Below, piece after piece: positions 10,745-20,905 of a stretch of DNA of 64,000 bases. The stretch spans positions 2,018,898 to 2,082,897 of the forward strand of contig RPFO01000175.1 of NCBI GenBank assembly GCA_009746045.1, in the 5' to 3' direction. The notes under the pieces are model-generated. The model saw only the letters and a program-made list of their open reading frames with translations, ran no database searches and was not told the origin of the DNA. This DNA is from Mesostigma viride (Eukaryota > Streptophyta > Mesostigmatophyceae > Mesostigmatales > Mesostigmataceae). The translations under genes were made by a program, and so were the position numbers. The stretch's first letter is position 1; each line of letters starts with the position of its first letter.

Positions 10745-13700
10745 GGGGAAATGGGTATATTTTATTAGCCCATTATGGACCAAAGAGGTGAGAGGGGAAA
10801 TGAGTATCAGCGAATCCTAATGAAGGTGGGCACACACACGTGTGGCGGTGACAGGTGAAAGGCTAATAGGGCGCGTTATTAGACCAGGGAAGCCATTGGA
10901 CCTGAGTGATGTCGCCATGAGGCATACTGGTGAATACCTGATTACGGCCCAGTAGATCATGAAAAAGCTGGAGCGGGCTGGGCTTGTCGTTATTGGGCCC
11001 TGGGTCCCACACCCTGTGTTGTTCCTGAGCTAACAGCCAGTAGCGGCGCATAGCCGCATTCCATAGGTATATAAAGCGCCGGACTACGCCGCCGCGGGTA
11101 TACTCCTCGCGGACCTTAAAGACTGTCTCGTTGCGTATGGTCCAGATCGCGTATAGCATAGTAGTGCGTAGCCATATCCATTCTGCTTGGGAAACTGAAA
11201 GCTCGGACCCTGGTGTGCCAGCAATACCGAAAATGATGGTACGCACGCTGATTGGGAGAGTGGGTGGCGATGCCGTCCATGCGGCCCAGATGTTAATGAG
11301 CCACGTCCAAACCCCAGGGAGATTACAGTAAAGAAACCTGTGCTCAATGGTTTCACTAGGGTGCGTGCACAGGCATGATGCATCATGACCAAAACGCTCG
11401 TGGAGCGTGGCGCAGACCCCTATCGCCCTATGCATCAAAAGGTGTTGTACATCAGTGGCCCTGCGGTCCACGAGAGGGTGGTCTACCGCCAGGGTAATCA
11501 TCTTAACCCAAGTGTAGCCCGGCCAATGTATTCCCCAGCGGGCTCGGCCCGGGTGGGGCTGATGGTACATATGCAACAAGATATCATAACCCCAATCTGC
11601 GGTGTACTCAAAGATACATTTGCTGGTTCTGATGTCCCCCTTGGTTAAGACCCATCCAAATTCAACCGGGTCCAGATGTAGTAGATCGAGCCGTGTGTTG
11701 CCCACGTGTAGCCATGTAATGCTCTCAACCGGGGATAATGGGTCCGGCTGGATCATGCAAGATCTTGGCACAGACCATGGGACTACGCGTATGCGGTGAC
11801 ACTGGGAAGCTGGCGTGTACGCATATAAGGTGGATAGTTGATACAGACACCCATTGTGGCCAGAAATAGCGTCCAGCAGTTGTAGTTGGAGCCCCTCAGG
11901 TGGCAGAACCGTCACGACTAAACCCTTGCACGCAGGCGTGACTCCGTCGGCGTAGAAGCTAACCCAGTCGCCGGTTATAATTGGCTTGCGTGGGGCAGTC
12001 ATCAATGCATGCCACGCCGCTGGTATCGCACTTATAAGAGTTTGCCACGCTTGCAGGGAGGGCATGTGGGAGACCCAAGTGCTGACCTCGTCGTAGCTGA
12101 GCCGTCGGTACGCAGCGCCGTGCCCCAGGTAGAGGTCCAGCACCCTGACAATCGGCGGTGACGCGCGCAGAAAGCCATCATACGGGTTGTGTCCGTGGAG
12201 AGTGCCCAGGGGCTTGTTAGTAGCGTCTGTGATTAAGTCATTAAAAAAGAGTGGCTGCCGTGCCACCTCCTCTCTAGTAGTAGGAAAGACTAGGCGACCC
12301 GGCTTGAGCTTATTGTAACCTGTCCATATGCGCTGCCAATACCATGGGAGTCCTTTGTACGAAATAAGGGTGCTGCCCAGTATGCCCGCCCCCAGTTGCC
12401 ACGAGGTGCCACTAGCATGGGTGGAAAGAGAGGCTAGCGTTTCACGTGCAAGCATGCAGCCAGGGTGTGTGTTAACGCCCATAAAAACGGATATCACTTG
12501 TTTAGCATACAGCGACCACAGACGCCATTGTATGTTGTGGAGCCCGAGGCCCCCGTGCACCCATGACATGAAGGACATCTCTCTGTTGATCCATCCGTGG
12601 ACCGTGTGGGAGATTAAGCCTTTCTGTTTCCAGACAAAATTGCTGCCAAGGCGTTGGATGAGCTGTGTGGTGGCATCATTGGGTGGGTGTGCTTGGCAAT
12701 AATACAAGACCTTAGAGAACAACAGTTGGTTGACGATCAGGGTTCGCCCTCGTAGGCTCATGCGGTGGACGGCCCCCCAGCGCCCTGCGGTAAGGAGAAC
12801 GCCTGCAAGCTTGCCCACGTGGTTGGTTTCATCATACATGAAAGAACGTTGTTCAGCCAAGCGTCCCTCGGGTGTGCAGCCGATGGGACAATTGTGCAAA
12901 AGGTGGTGATCCCCCGGCTTGACCCAGGTCACAGCCAGGTTGGGGAGGGCGTAGCGTAGGGTGTTGGTTTTGCCGATATGCAGTCCCGTGGACTTGAGCA
13001 CATTGCATCGTTGTTGTGTGGCAACAGAATAGGTAGTGATATTATCCATGACAGCATGCACTTCAGGCAGAGAGATACAAACATTTGTTGTGTCATCCAC
13101 ATAAGCCGTTTGGAATATACCTTTACCGTTACCTGTCGGGAAGCCCCGAATGCGAGGATCGTTCTGGTGTAGCCAGTAGAGTCCTGCGTGGGCCAAGAGA
13201 AATAGAATAGGGGACATGCAATCTCCTTGTGGTAGCGATCGTGAGCTAGCGCCGGTCGCTGACTTGTGTCCGTCTATTAGTAAATACCAAGCCAGGGATT
13301 TGATCATACCCATAATGACGGTCATGAGTTGTGGGCCAAATCCTAGTGCGGTTAGAATGTGTTCTAGGTATTCCCAGCACATACGGTCAAAGGCTTTTTC
13401 AAAATCCCAAAACAATATGAAACCCTCTATATCGTCGCGCCAGGCTTTTTCCACAATGTCCATGATGAGGGTAATGCTGTCGTTGATGTGGAGATTGGCC
13501 CTAAAGCCCACTTGCTCCGGACCAATGAGGAAGTCTAGGACGGTGTATAAGCGTCGTTGGATTATTTTACTGATGATTTTGTACGCTACCGTAAGGAGAC
13601 GGATTGGGCGGTAGTTTTTCCATAGAGTCTTGTCTCCTTTTTTGTACAGTAAGATAAGCGCAGATTCAGCCCATCTGCCGCTCACCTTACCGTGCCGCCA

Positions 13701-15777
13701 AATTTCAAGAATACATTCGTAGAAATCTATGTGTAGAAGGGACCAGAACGTTTTCCAGAATTCAATAGGCAGACCGTCGACCCCGGGGGCGCTACCGGTT
13801 TTGATGTGTTCCATAGCTGTTGTGGCCTCTTCCATGGAGGGGATTTGATCGAGTTCCTGCTGTTGAGCTGGTGTAAGGCGACGGGGAATGGCATGTAGGA
13901 TTTTTTGCATGGCTGCAGATGAGTCAGGATGGGGTTCGTTTAGAAAGAGAGCTGAGTAGTAACGGTGACCACTCTGTAGTATGGAGGTGATGTCTCGGTG
14001 GCTGCCGTGTTCGTCTTGGATTTCCGTGATAGAGGAGTGAGCTTTAGGGGTAGGAATCAGAGCAAAGAACTCTTTGGTCATTCTTTCTCCTACCTGGTGC
14101 CACCACAGATTTTCTGAGTCTAGTGCTAATGTGTGACGCTCGAAACGTAGTTTGTCAAGTTCGGTCTGAGCTCTTTGAAGTTTTGTTAGTTCCGATTGAT
14201 ACAGGGTAGGCTTCGCTTGGAGTTTATTCACTATGCGTTGGTAGTACCGATAGTCCTGTCCTTTCTGGCGGCGGATATTTTGTGAATACAGTTGGGAAAA
14301 TTCTAGAATGTTAGCTAGGCCCTCCTGCATCCAGCTGCAGCAGTCTGTGTAGCTACCCTTGCTGGCTCTCCACGACTGCCAGCGTGTCATGATCTCAAGG
14401 TAGTACTTATCGTCCGCGAGTAGGTGTTTGTTTAAGCGGGGAATGCCGGGGCCCCGGGCGGAGTTGGTGTGATGGGCAAGGGTAACGATGAGTGGGTAGT
14501 GATCAGAAAAATTAACAGAACGGTCGACCGATGCGTAGCAAACTAGGTCCGCCCATGCGGGTGTGATGTAGATTTTATCAAGACGACGAGTAGTGCGTAC
14601 ATTTAAACGTGTGGCCAGCCAAGTGGGCCCGTGGTCTCGTGAGCGGATGACATCCTGTAAGTTCAGGTCCATGATCTGTTTACTGAAGGCCGCTGTGCGT
14701 ATAGGGGGGTGTTCATCCAGGTCTATATTGAAATCGCCCATCAACGCAATTTCGAACCCCTGTGAGATAAGGTCAGCGGCCATTTTGAAGAGGGAAGGGT
14801 AGAATGAGGCTTGATCCGTTGGCTCGGTTGGGGCATATACACTAATAATGTATCCCTTATTTCCTGCCCATGTAATGGACTGCCGCGTCCAACGGCCCTG
14901 CCATCTAGCCTCCGCTGTGTCGGTAGCTATAGCCCAGTCCTGGCATGTCAGCGTAGGGTTGGGAGGTTTACGGTATTGAATGAGGGCAGTGCCCCCTTGT
15001 GTACCGCGTGCCCATGCCCAACGGTGAACTGTCCTAGGTGCAAGTGCTCTAGCAGCTCTAAGGGCGGTGCGTGTGGCAGCTTCTTGGATTTTATGTTCCT
15101 GCAGTCCTATCCAAATTTCATGCGAGGGGCCCACGTAGCGCTCGAGCAAGTTGTGTAATGCATTTGCTAATTCTCGTGTGCGAGGTATTCGCTGTCCCTG
15201 CCCTGGTGTGTGTGACCCGTATGTGTTCAGCCCCCTGACATTCCACGATACCAGTGTTAGTTGACTCATGTCATTGCAGGGCTCCAGCGGACCAGGCCGG
15301 GTAGGTTCCGTGTAGGTCCCCATGGCGTGGTGAGATTGGACCTGCGAAAGGTGAAAGACACGGCACAACATGCACAGGGCGTGGGCGTGAGATAGTCATT
15401 AAAAGAGAGACCTACTGTGCAATGTGCTGTGAGCAGAACCAAAGCGATTGGAAAGGCTGCATTACACCCACGCTGCCTTGGGTAATGGCAGCAGGTATTG
15501 AGAAAAGTCGTTATGGAGGTGTCTTGGTGATAGCGGATCACCTGGTGTGGCGATAACTATTCCATAGTCATTGCGCCTGTTAAAGGGTAACCGAGGGTAC
15601 AGGAGGTCACGCTCCAAGGAGACTACTCGCCCACCCAGGTGGAGGGGCCCAGGCCTAGTCCATCCTGCCGATGGGTTTTCGAATCCGAGCCGTGGCTCAC
15701 TGACCGAATGCCATAATGGGGTAGCCGTCACGAGAAACAGTGAGGCGAGGGGCGGACTTACGAATTTCGTAAGGCAG
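10745..15777 (-). mobile_element. Complete non-LTR retrotransposon (LINE), L1-like, with 20-bp target duplication
   Basis: The 20 bases gtgaaaaccctgttattttc occur at 10725-10744 and again at 15778-15797, directly flanking a 5.03-kb segment whose minus strand codes for one large endonuclease/reverse transcriptase. This is the target-site duplication left by target-primed reverse transcription. The duplicated target is the right end of the MITE at 10207-10736, so the LINE is the younger of the two. The 3' end (10745-10862) has no poly(A) tail. No separate ORF1 is evident in the 400 bases upstream of the large ORF. Confidence 0.9.
10863..15371 (-). CDS. LINE ORF2-type protein: AP endonuclease, reverse transcriptase, zinc knuckle
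   Basis: One uninterrupted 1502-codon frame. Residues about 37-300 are an APE-type endonuclease (SWNVRGLN at the N end, GDFNIDL, and the SDH triad FSDHYPL), which nicks the target DNA. About 500-800 is a reverse transcriptase (GSAPGVDGLP, NYRPIRLL, LPQGD, active site AYVDD). A Cys/His segment near 1315-1350 (CATLHERFGH, then HRFLYC) matches the zf-RVT zinc-binding region common in plant and algal LINEs. The ATG at 15269 starts directly at the endonuclease and is an alternative start. With no frameshift and all catalytic motifs present, the copy looks active. The L1-like clade is inferred from domain order. Confidence 0.92.
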   Translation of the reverse strand: MLCRVFHLSQVQSHHAMGTYTEPTRPGPLEPCNDMSQLTLVSWNVRGLNTYGSHTPGQGQRIPRTRELANALHNLLERYVGPSHEIWIGLQEHKIQEAATRTALRAARALAPRTVHRWAWARGTQGGTALIQYRKPPNPTLTCQDWAIATDTAEARWQGRWTRQSITWAGNKGYIISVYAPTEPTDQASFYPSLFKMAADLISQGFEIALMGDFNIDLDEHPPIRTAAFSKQIMDLNLQDVIRSRDHGPTWLATRLNVRTTRRLDKIYITPAWADLVCYASVDRSVNFSDHYPLIVTLAHHTNSARGPGIPRLNKHLLADDKYYLEIMTRWQSWRASKGSYTDCCSWMQEGLANILEFSQLYSQNIRRQKGQDYRYYQRIVNKLQAKPTLYQSELTKLQRAQTELDKLRFERHTLALDSENLWWHQVGERMTKEFFALIPTPKAHSSITEIQDEHGSHRDITSILQSGHRYYSALFLNEPHPDSSAAMQKILHAIPRRLTPAQQQELDQIPSMEEATTAMEHIKTGSAPGVDGLPIEFWKTFWSLLHIDFYECILEIWRHGKVSGRWAESALILLYKKGDKTLWKNYRPIRLLTVAYKIISKIIQRRLYTVLDFLIGPEQVGFRANLHINDSITLIMDIVEKAWRDDIEGFILFWDFEKAFDRMCWEYLEHILTALGFGPQLMTVIMGMIKSLAWYLLIDGHKSATGASSRSLPQGDCMSPILFLLAHAGLYWLHQNDPRIRGFPTGNGKGIFQTAYVDDTTNVCISLPEVHAVMDNITTYSVATQQRCNVLKSTGLHIGKTNTLRYALPNLAVTWVKPGDHHLLHNCPIGCTPEGRLAEQRSFMYDETNHVGKLAGVLLTAGRWGAVHRMSLRGRTLIVNQLLFSKVLYYCQAHPPNDATTQLIQRLGSNFVWKQKGLISHTVHGWINREMSFMSWVHGGLGLHNIQWRLWSLYAKQVISVFMGVNTHPGCMLARETLASLSTHASGTSWQLGAGILGSTLISYKGLPWYWQRIWTGYNKLKPGRLVFPTTREEVARQPLFFNDLITDATNKPLGTLHGHNPYDGFLRASPPIVRVLDLYLGHGAAYRRLSYDEVSTWVSHMPSLQAWQTLISAIPAAWHALMTAPRKPIITGDWVSFYADGVTPACKGLVVTVLPPEGLQLQLLDAISGHNGCLYQLSTLYAYTPASQCHRIRVVPWSVPRSCMIQPDPLSPVESITWLHVGNTRLDLLHLDPVEFGWVLTKGDIRTSKCIFEYTADWGYDILLHMYHQPHPGRARWGIHWPGYTWVKMITLAVDHPLVDRRATDVQHLLMHRAIGVCATLHERFGHDASCLCTHPSETIEHRFLYCNLPGVWTWLINIWAAWTASPPTLPISVRTIIFGIAGTPGSELSVSQAEWIWLRTTMLYAIWTIRNETVFKVREEYTRGGVVRRFIYLWNAAMRRYWLLAQEQHRVWDPGPNNDKPSPLQLFHDLLGRNQVFTSMPHGDITQVQWLPWSNNAPY

Positions 15778-15797
15778 GTGAAAACCCTGTTATTTTC

Positions 15798-15891
15798 ATC
15801 CCTATTCCAAGCCTATTCCTATGTTCGGCCTTATAAGCTTCGCCAATTCTGGCGAACCTAACGGTTCTTCCGAAATTGGCTCCGCCTGAAT
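15798..15891. other. Short host spacer between LINE and inverted-repeat element
   Basis: Ninety-four bases of unique sequence, ending in the 9-bp word cgcctgaat that recurs at 28292-28300. Confidence 0.6.
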
Positions 15892-16868
15892 TCCGGGTTG
15901 GGTCAGACGTCTGAAACGTCGGAAACTCAGGGGGGGAAACCGACGTCGGAAACTCAGGGGGGGAATCCGACGGCTAGCCGACGGCCAGGGTGGAACCTTG
16001 CCAGTGTCAGGTGGTGTGTCGACTGTGCCCTAGTATCGACAAATGAGGCAATGACCGACCCAATTCTTATCAAGTGAGACAATTATGGGCGGTTCTTGGA
16101 TGCATAGTCCGCAGTCGGTCTGACTGACTGAAGTCCGGGATTTCTTATTCCGGCGCCCAATGGCCTCCAGGACAGGCGCGCCGCGCCAGACTCGCCCGCC
16201 TTTGGGCTTTGGGTGTCTTGGAATTTGGCTTTGGGCGTCTTGGAAGTTGGCTTTGGGCGTTTGCTCTTTTGGCAGATTTCTACACTACACTGGTACTACG
16301 TAAAAAAGCACAGACTGGTGCGGCGTAACATTTTTAAACTTGGTAAAATTACCGCCGCACAGCCAGCCAGAACTGGACAAGGTGATGGCCGCAAGTAGTC
16401 GTTGCTGGGCTATCGTATTTGTATCATGGGGCGTTTCACCGAGTCTACGGTTAGCATGATGGGGAGGATTCCTAACCTTCATTATGTGGGTTAAGTAGGG
16501 GTGCTCATAGTGGCCGGTTTCCCTCGCTTCCTTGTAAACCAGGCTCTGCGTCAAGATCACAGACGACCGGGTAAGTACTTGTTCCAGTCTGTTCTAGTTT
16601 GCATGACGCCTGCTATTAGGCGTTCTTGTTATTGTCGTTCATCATCGCCGTGACCGTCGTGGCCAGCAGCGTGCTTTTTTTACATACCGGATGGTGTCGA
16701 CTTGTTTATTGATAGCGCATTGGTGAATATCGCTGCATGGAGGAATATCGCCTACAACCCGCGGGAAAGTGCCGGCTCCAATGTTCTTTTTGTATGCAGG
16801 ATGACGGCACTGCCAAGCCGGAGACGAATATGACGCTCGTTATAATGCCAGTCATTCAGACGGACTGC

Positions 16869-17850
16869 GCGACTGGTTGTGGGATACACGTTCCTGGTTG
16901 TGGGATGTGTTCCTGGTTGTGGGATACTTGTTCGTGGTTGTGGGATGCACGTTCCTGGTTGTAGGATACTTGTTCCTGGTTGTGGGATGCACGTTCCTGG
17001 TTGTGGGATACTTGTTCCTGGTTGTGGGATAGCAGTTCCTGGTTGTGGGATGTGTTCCTGGTTGTGGGATACTTGTTCCTGGTGGTGGGAAACACGTTCC
17101 TGGTTGTGGGATACTTGTTCCTGGTTGTGGGATACTTGTTCCTGGTTGTGGGATAGCAGTTCCTGGTTGTGGGATGTGTTCCTGGTTGTGGGATAGTCGT
17201 TCCATGTGTTGCTGGTTGTAGGATAGCAGTTCTTGGTTGTGGGATGTGTTCCTGGTTGTGGGATACTTGTTCCTGGTTGTGGGATACTTGTTCCTGGTTG
17301 TGGGATAGTCGTTCCTGGTTGTGGGATACTTGTTCCTGGTTGTGGGAAACACGTTCCTTGTTGTGGGATACTTGTTCCTGGTTGTGGGAAACACGTTCCT
17401 GGTTGTGGGAAACACGTTCCTGGTTGTGGGATACACGTTCCTGGTTGTGGGAAACACGTTCCTGGTTGTGGGATAGTCGTTCCTGGTTGTGGGATACTTG
17501 TTCCTGGTTGTGGGATAGTCGTTCCTGGTTGTGGGATGTGTTCCTGGTTGTGGGATGCACGTTCCTGGTTGTAGGATACTTGTTCCTGGTTGTGGGATAC
17601 ACGTTCCTAGTTGTGGGATAGTCGTTCCTGGTTGTGGGATACACGTTCCTGGTTGTGGGATACTTGTTCCTGGTTGTGGGAAACACGTTCCTGGTTGTGG
17701 GAAACACGTTCCTGGTAGTGGGATAGTCGTTCCTGGTTGTGGGAAACACGTTCCTGGTTGTGGGATACACGTTCCTGGTTGTGGGAAACACGTTCCTGGT
17801 TGTGGGATAGTCGAGCCTAGTTGTGGGATGTGTTCCTGGTCCAAATATAA
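16869..17850. repeat. 21-bp minisatellite, left arm (about 47 copies)
   Basis: Units of ggttgtgggataCTTGttcct in which only about 4-6 central bases vary among a few states: aCTTG, aCACG, gCACG, aGTCG, aGCAG, plus a shorter 19-bp form gggatgtgttcct. As 21 is divisible by three and no stop arises, long ORFs appear in several frames of both strands (repeating TTRNKYP or VPGCGIL); I read these as artefacts. Confidence 0.95.
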
Positions 17851-17857
17851 AGGGGCA

Positions 17858-18420
17858 CGGGAATTAGCGATAGCAGAGGGGGCTCGGGAATAACGTTAGC
17901 AGAGGGGCACGGGCACTAACGTTAGTGAAGGGGCACGGGCACTAACGTTAGCAGAGGGGGCTGGGCACTAACGTTAGTAAAGGGGCACGGGCACTAACGA
18001 TAGCAGAGGGGGCTGGGCACTGACGTTAGTAAAGGGGCACGGGCACTAACGTTAGCAGAGGGGGCTGGGCACTAACGTTAGTAAAGGGGCACGGGCACTA
18101 ACGATAGCAGAGGGGGTGTGGGAATTAAAGTTTATTAGCATAGGGGGGAAATAATTATAGTAGAGGGGGGGGCACTAACGTTAGCAGAGGGGCACGAGCA
18201 CTAACGTTAGTAAAGGGGCGCGGGCACTAACGTTAGCAGAGGGGGCTAGGGAATAACGTTAGTGAAGGGGGGTGGGCATTAACGATAGCAGGGGGGGGAG
18301 GGCACTTACGTTAGCAGAGGGGTGTGGGAACTAATGTTAGCAAAGGAGGGGGGGCACTAACGTTAGCAGAGGGGGCTGGGCACTAACGTTAGCAGAGGGG
18401 GTGTGGGAATTAACGTTAGG
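17858..18420. repeat. taacgtta minisatellite, left arm
   Basis: Alternating half-units of the type gcactaacgttag followed by cagagggggctggg or taaaggggcacggg, about 20-26 bp each. Every unit is centred on the palindrome taacgtta or its variant taacgata. Confidence 0.9.
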
Positions 18421-18424
18421 GCCA

Positions 18425-18740
18425 CGCACTGCCGGCAGTTACCACTCCCTGTGATGATTGCATGGATGGCTTGTGGGTTCTGGCATGGGGTAGCACTGCC
18501 GGCAGTTACCACTCCTTGTGATGACTGCATGTCCCCGGCTTGTGTGTTCTTGCATGGGGTGGCACTGCCGGCAGTTACCACTCCTTGTGATGACTTCATG
18601 TCCCCTTGACGCAAGGACGGCTTGTGGGGTCTTGCATGGCGTGGCACTGCCGGCAGTCACCACTCCTTGTGATGACTGCATGTCCCCTTTATGCAAGGAC
18701 GGCTTGTGGGGTCTTGCATGGGGTGGCACTGCCGGCAGAG
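18425..18740. repeat. Tandem repeat of about 75-85 bp in the central spacer
   Basis: About four copies of a unit containing cactgccggcagttaccact and cttgtgatgactgcatgtcc. Copies vary by small indels. It is present only in the spacer between the inverted arms and has no counterpart in the right arm. Confidence 0.85.
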
Positions 18741-18905
18741 GATACTTGTTCCTGGTTGTGGGATACACGTTCCTAGTTGTGGGATAGTCGTTCCTGGTTG
18801 TGGGATACTTGTTCCTGGTGGTGGGAAACACGTTCTTGCTTGTGGGATACTCGTTCCTGGTTGTGGGATGTGCACACGTTCCTGGTTGTGGGATACTTGT
18901 TCCTT
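18741..18905. repeat. Second short array of the 21-bp minisatellite in the spacer
   Basis: About eight copies of the ggttgtgggata unit in the same orientation as the left-arm array, attached directly to the end of the 75-85 bp array. It looks like a displaced piece of the arm minisatellite. Confidence 0.85.
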
Positions 18906-18991
18906 CACATGTTCGCCGTTATTCCTCCATGCAGTTATTCCTACACGCACATCAAGATAGAGCTATTAAATATTTCCTTGTACATCCAATG

Positions 18992-19301
18992 ATGCTACGT
19001 CTTGGCTATGCTCACATTACTTGCCCACGCTCCTTGTTATGATAAGCTCACATGGGTCTCATTGCACCCACAGATCTTGCAGGATCGTTTAGCGTGTCCG
19101 ATTGCAGCTGTGGCATTAATTAATTAATTAATTAGACTCGTGCTCTTGTTTGGGAGTCACGCAGCTGTGGCATGCCTCTAGCATGAAGGAGAAAGGGGGT
19201 CTCCGACCTTCCTTCATGTTGTGCAAACAAAGGGATGAAAGGCAGTTCGGGCTCCGTGACTCCCCAACGGGAGCATGAGTCTAATTAATTAATTAATTAA
19301 T
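18992..19301 (+). mobile_element. Retroposon copy with terminal hairpin and (TAAT)n tail
   Basis: Closely matches 41995-42262: both run from atgctacg through ttacttgcccacgctcctt and end in ctccgtgactccccaacggg followed by agcaNgagt and (taat)n. The terminal ctccNNactccccaacggGAG forms a short hairpin ahead of the tail. A microsatellite tail is typical of SINEs and of some LINE 3' ends. The copy lies in the spacer of the large inverted-repeat element and contains a 45-bp secondary insertion (19116-19160). Confidence 0.8.
19116..19160 (-). mobile_element. 45-bp retroposon 3' fragment inserted in inverse orientation with 12-bp duplication
   Basis: The 45 bases are the inverted 3' terminus (hairpin segment plus TAAT tail) of the same retroposon family. 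They are flanked by exact copies of gcagctgtggca at 19104-19115 and 19161-19172. The uninterrupted sequence exists in the sister copy near 42120, so this is a severely 5'-truncated retroposition event. Confidence 0.85.
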
Positions 19302-19887
19302 TACCTACCTACCTGACCTACCTATCAAGTTCTAAGTAGCTCACTAGCTAACTAATTGACTAACTATTTTAACTAAGTAAGTACTAACTAACTACTAACT
19401 AAACAACCCCCGTTGCTCTGCCGAACTAAGTAGATGCCCTTCGATTAAAACGCACAAATCGTGAATGATGCAAGCTACCGTGCCGACGCACAATTGATTC
19501 TTGCCCCCCTACGCGTCTAAATCTTGTATTGTTGTCAGTAAGCGCTCAACGTGCATGGGGCTAGCTGCCCAAATATGAGATTCCACGGACAACACCGAAA
19601 ATGAGAAACCACAGTAGCTACCAGCAAGTTACGAACACAGGACCTCCCTAAATCTAGTATCAAGTAACGTTATTTCCCCGTTTCGACGAACTTGGTCCAT
19701 TCACATTTATAGCGGTGAATTAATTGTCACACCTTGCTCAGGCAAAGTGCGCCAAGCCCTACAGCATGTCTCCCCATGTCATTCACTTAAATAAGGAAGG
19801 GAAATGCAAAGCCATGCATCGTGAAGCCGTATGAAAGGGCATAACCACCCAAATAATCAAGTTGGTACGTATAGTGTCAACCCCCTA
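19302..19887. other. Central spacer sequence without recognised features
   Basis: Unique sequence with short tandem motifs near the start (ctacctac, then actaactaact to about 19405). No coding region or known repeat is recognised. Confidence 0.5.
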
Positions 19888-20310
19888 CTATGCTAACGTT
19901 AGTGCCCGCGCCCCTTTACTAACGTTAGTGCTCGTGCCCCTCTGCTAACGTTAGTGCCCCCCCCTCTACTATAATTATTTCCCCCTATGCTAATAAACTT
20001 TAATTCCCACACCCCCTCTGCTATCGTTAGTGCCCGTGCCCCTTTACTAACGTTAGTGCCCAGCCCCCTCTGCTAATGTTAGTGCCTGTGCCCCTTTACT
20101 AACGTTAGTGCCCAGCCCCCTCTGCTAACGTTAGTGCCCATGCCCCTTTACTAACGTTAGTGCCCAGCCCCCTCTGCTAACGTTAGTGCCCAGCCCCCTC
20201 TGCTAACGTTAGTGCCCGTGCCCCTTCACTAACGTTAGTGCCCGTGCCCCTCTGCTAACGTTATTCCCGAGCCCCCTCTGCTATCGCTAATTCCCGTGCC
20301 CCTTTATATT
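19888..20310. repeat. taacgtta minisatellite, right arm
   Basis: Inverted counterpart of the 17858-18420 array, about 140 bp shorter. Units are of the type ctaacgttagtgcccgtgcc and ctttactaacgttagtgccc. Confidence 0.9.
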
Positions 20311-20311
20311 T

Positions 20312-20905
20312 GGACCAGGAACACATCCCACAACTAGGCTCGACTATCCCACAACCAGGAACGTGTTTCCCACAACCATGAACGTGTTTCCCACAACCAG
20401 GAACAAGTATCCTACAACCAGGAACGTGCATCCCACAACCAGGAACAAGTATCCCACAACCAGGAACGTGTTTCCCACAACCAGGAACGTGTTTCCCACA
20501 ACCAGGAACGTGTATCCCACAACCAGGAACAAGTATCCCCCAACCAGGAACAAGTATCCCACAACCAGGAACACATCCCACAACCAGGAACACATCCCAC
20601 AACCAAGAACTGCTATCCCACAACCAGGAACAAGTATCCCACAACCACGAACAAGTATCCCACAACCAGGAACAAGTATCCCACAACCAGGAACGTGTAT
20701 CCCACAACCAGGAACAAGTATCCCACAACCAGGAACGTGTTTCCCACAACCAGGAACGTGTTTCCCACCACCAGGAACAAGTATCCCACAACCAGGAACG
20801 TGTTTCCCACCACCAGGAACGTGCATCCCACAACCAGGAACACATCCCACAACCAAGGAACACATCCCACAACCAGGAACGTGTATCCCACAACCAGTCG
20901 CGCAG
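20312..20905. repeat. 21-bp minisatellite, right arm (about 28 copies)
   Basis: Inverted counterpart of the 16869-17850 array, with units cccacaaccaggaacaagtat and the same set of central variants. It is about 390 bp shorter than the left array, and the order of variants differs. Confidence 0.92.

Larger units (their letters stand above)
16137..18420. repeat. Left arm of the large inverted repeat
   Basis: Matches the right arm in inverted orientation almost base for base outside the minisatellites. For example, 16285-16560 (minus) and 21210-21485 (plus) have an identical 91-codon frame. That frame has no recognised function and is probably incidental. From outside in, the arm holds about 730 bp of unique sequence, a 21-bp minisatellite and a taacgtta minisatellite. 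Confidence 0.9.

Noticed and set aside
10863-15371. Host gene or group II intron reverse transcriptase
   Set aside because: The APE endonuclease with SDH, zf-RVT end and 20-bp target duplication fit a LINE.
16285-16560. Identical 91-codon ORFs in both inverted arms (also 21210-21485) as a possible transposon protein
   Set aside because: Conservation is explained by arm identity; no domain, and too short for a transposase.
16852-17844. Long ORFs on both strands with repeats such as TTRNKYP or VPGCGIL (also 20261-21033)
   Set aside because: A stop-free 21-bp unit keeps several frames open at once on both strands; start and end coincide with the array borders and there is no domain. I treat them as artefacts.
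16869-20905. CRISPR-like array of short repeats with variable cores
   Set aside because: Variable parts are only 4-6 bases from a small set of states, repeats are 21 bp, there are no cas genes, and the context is a eukaryotic transposon.
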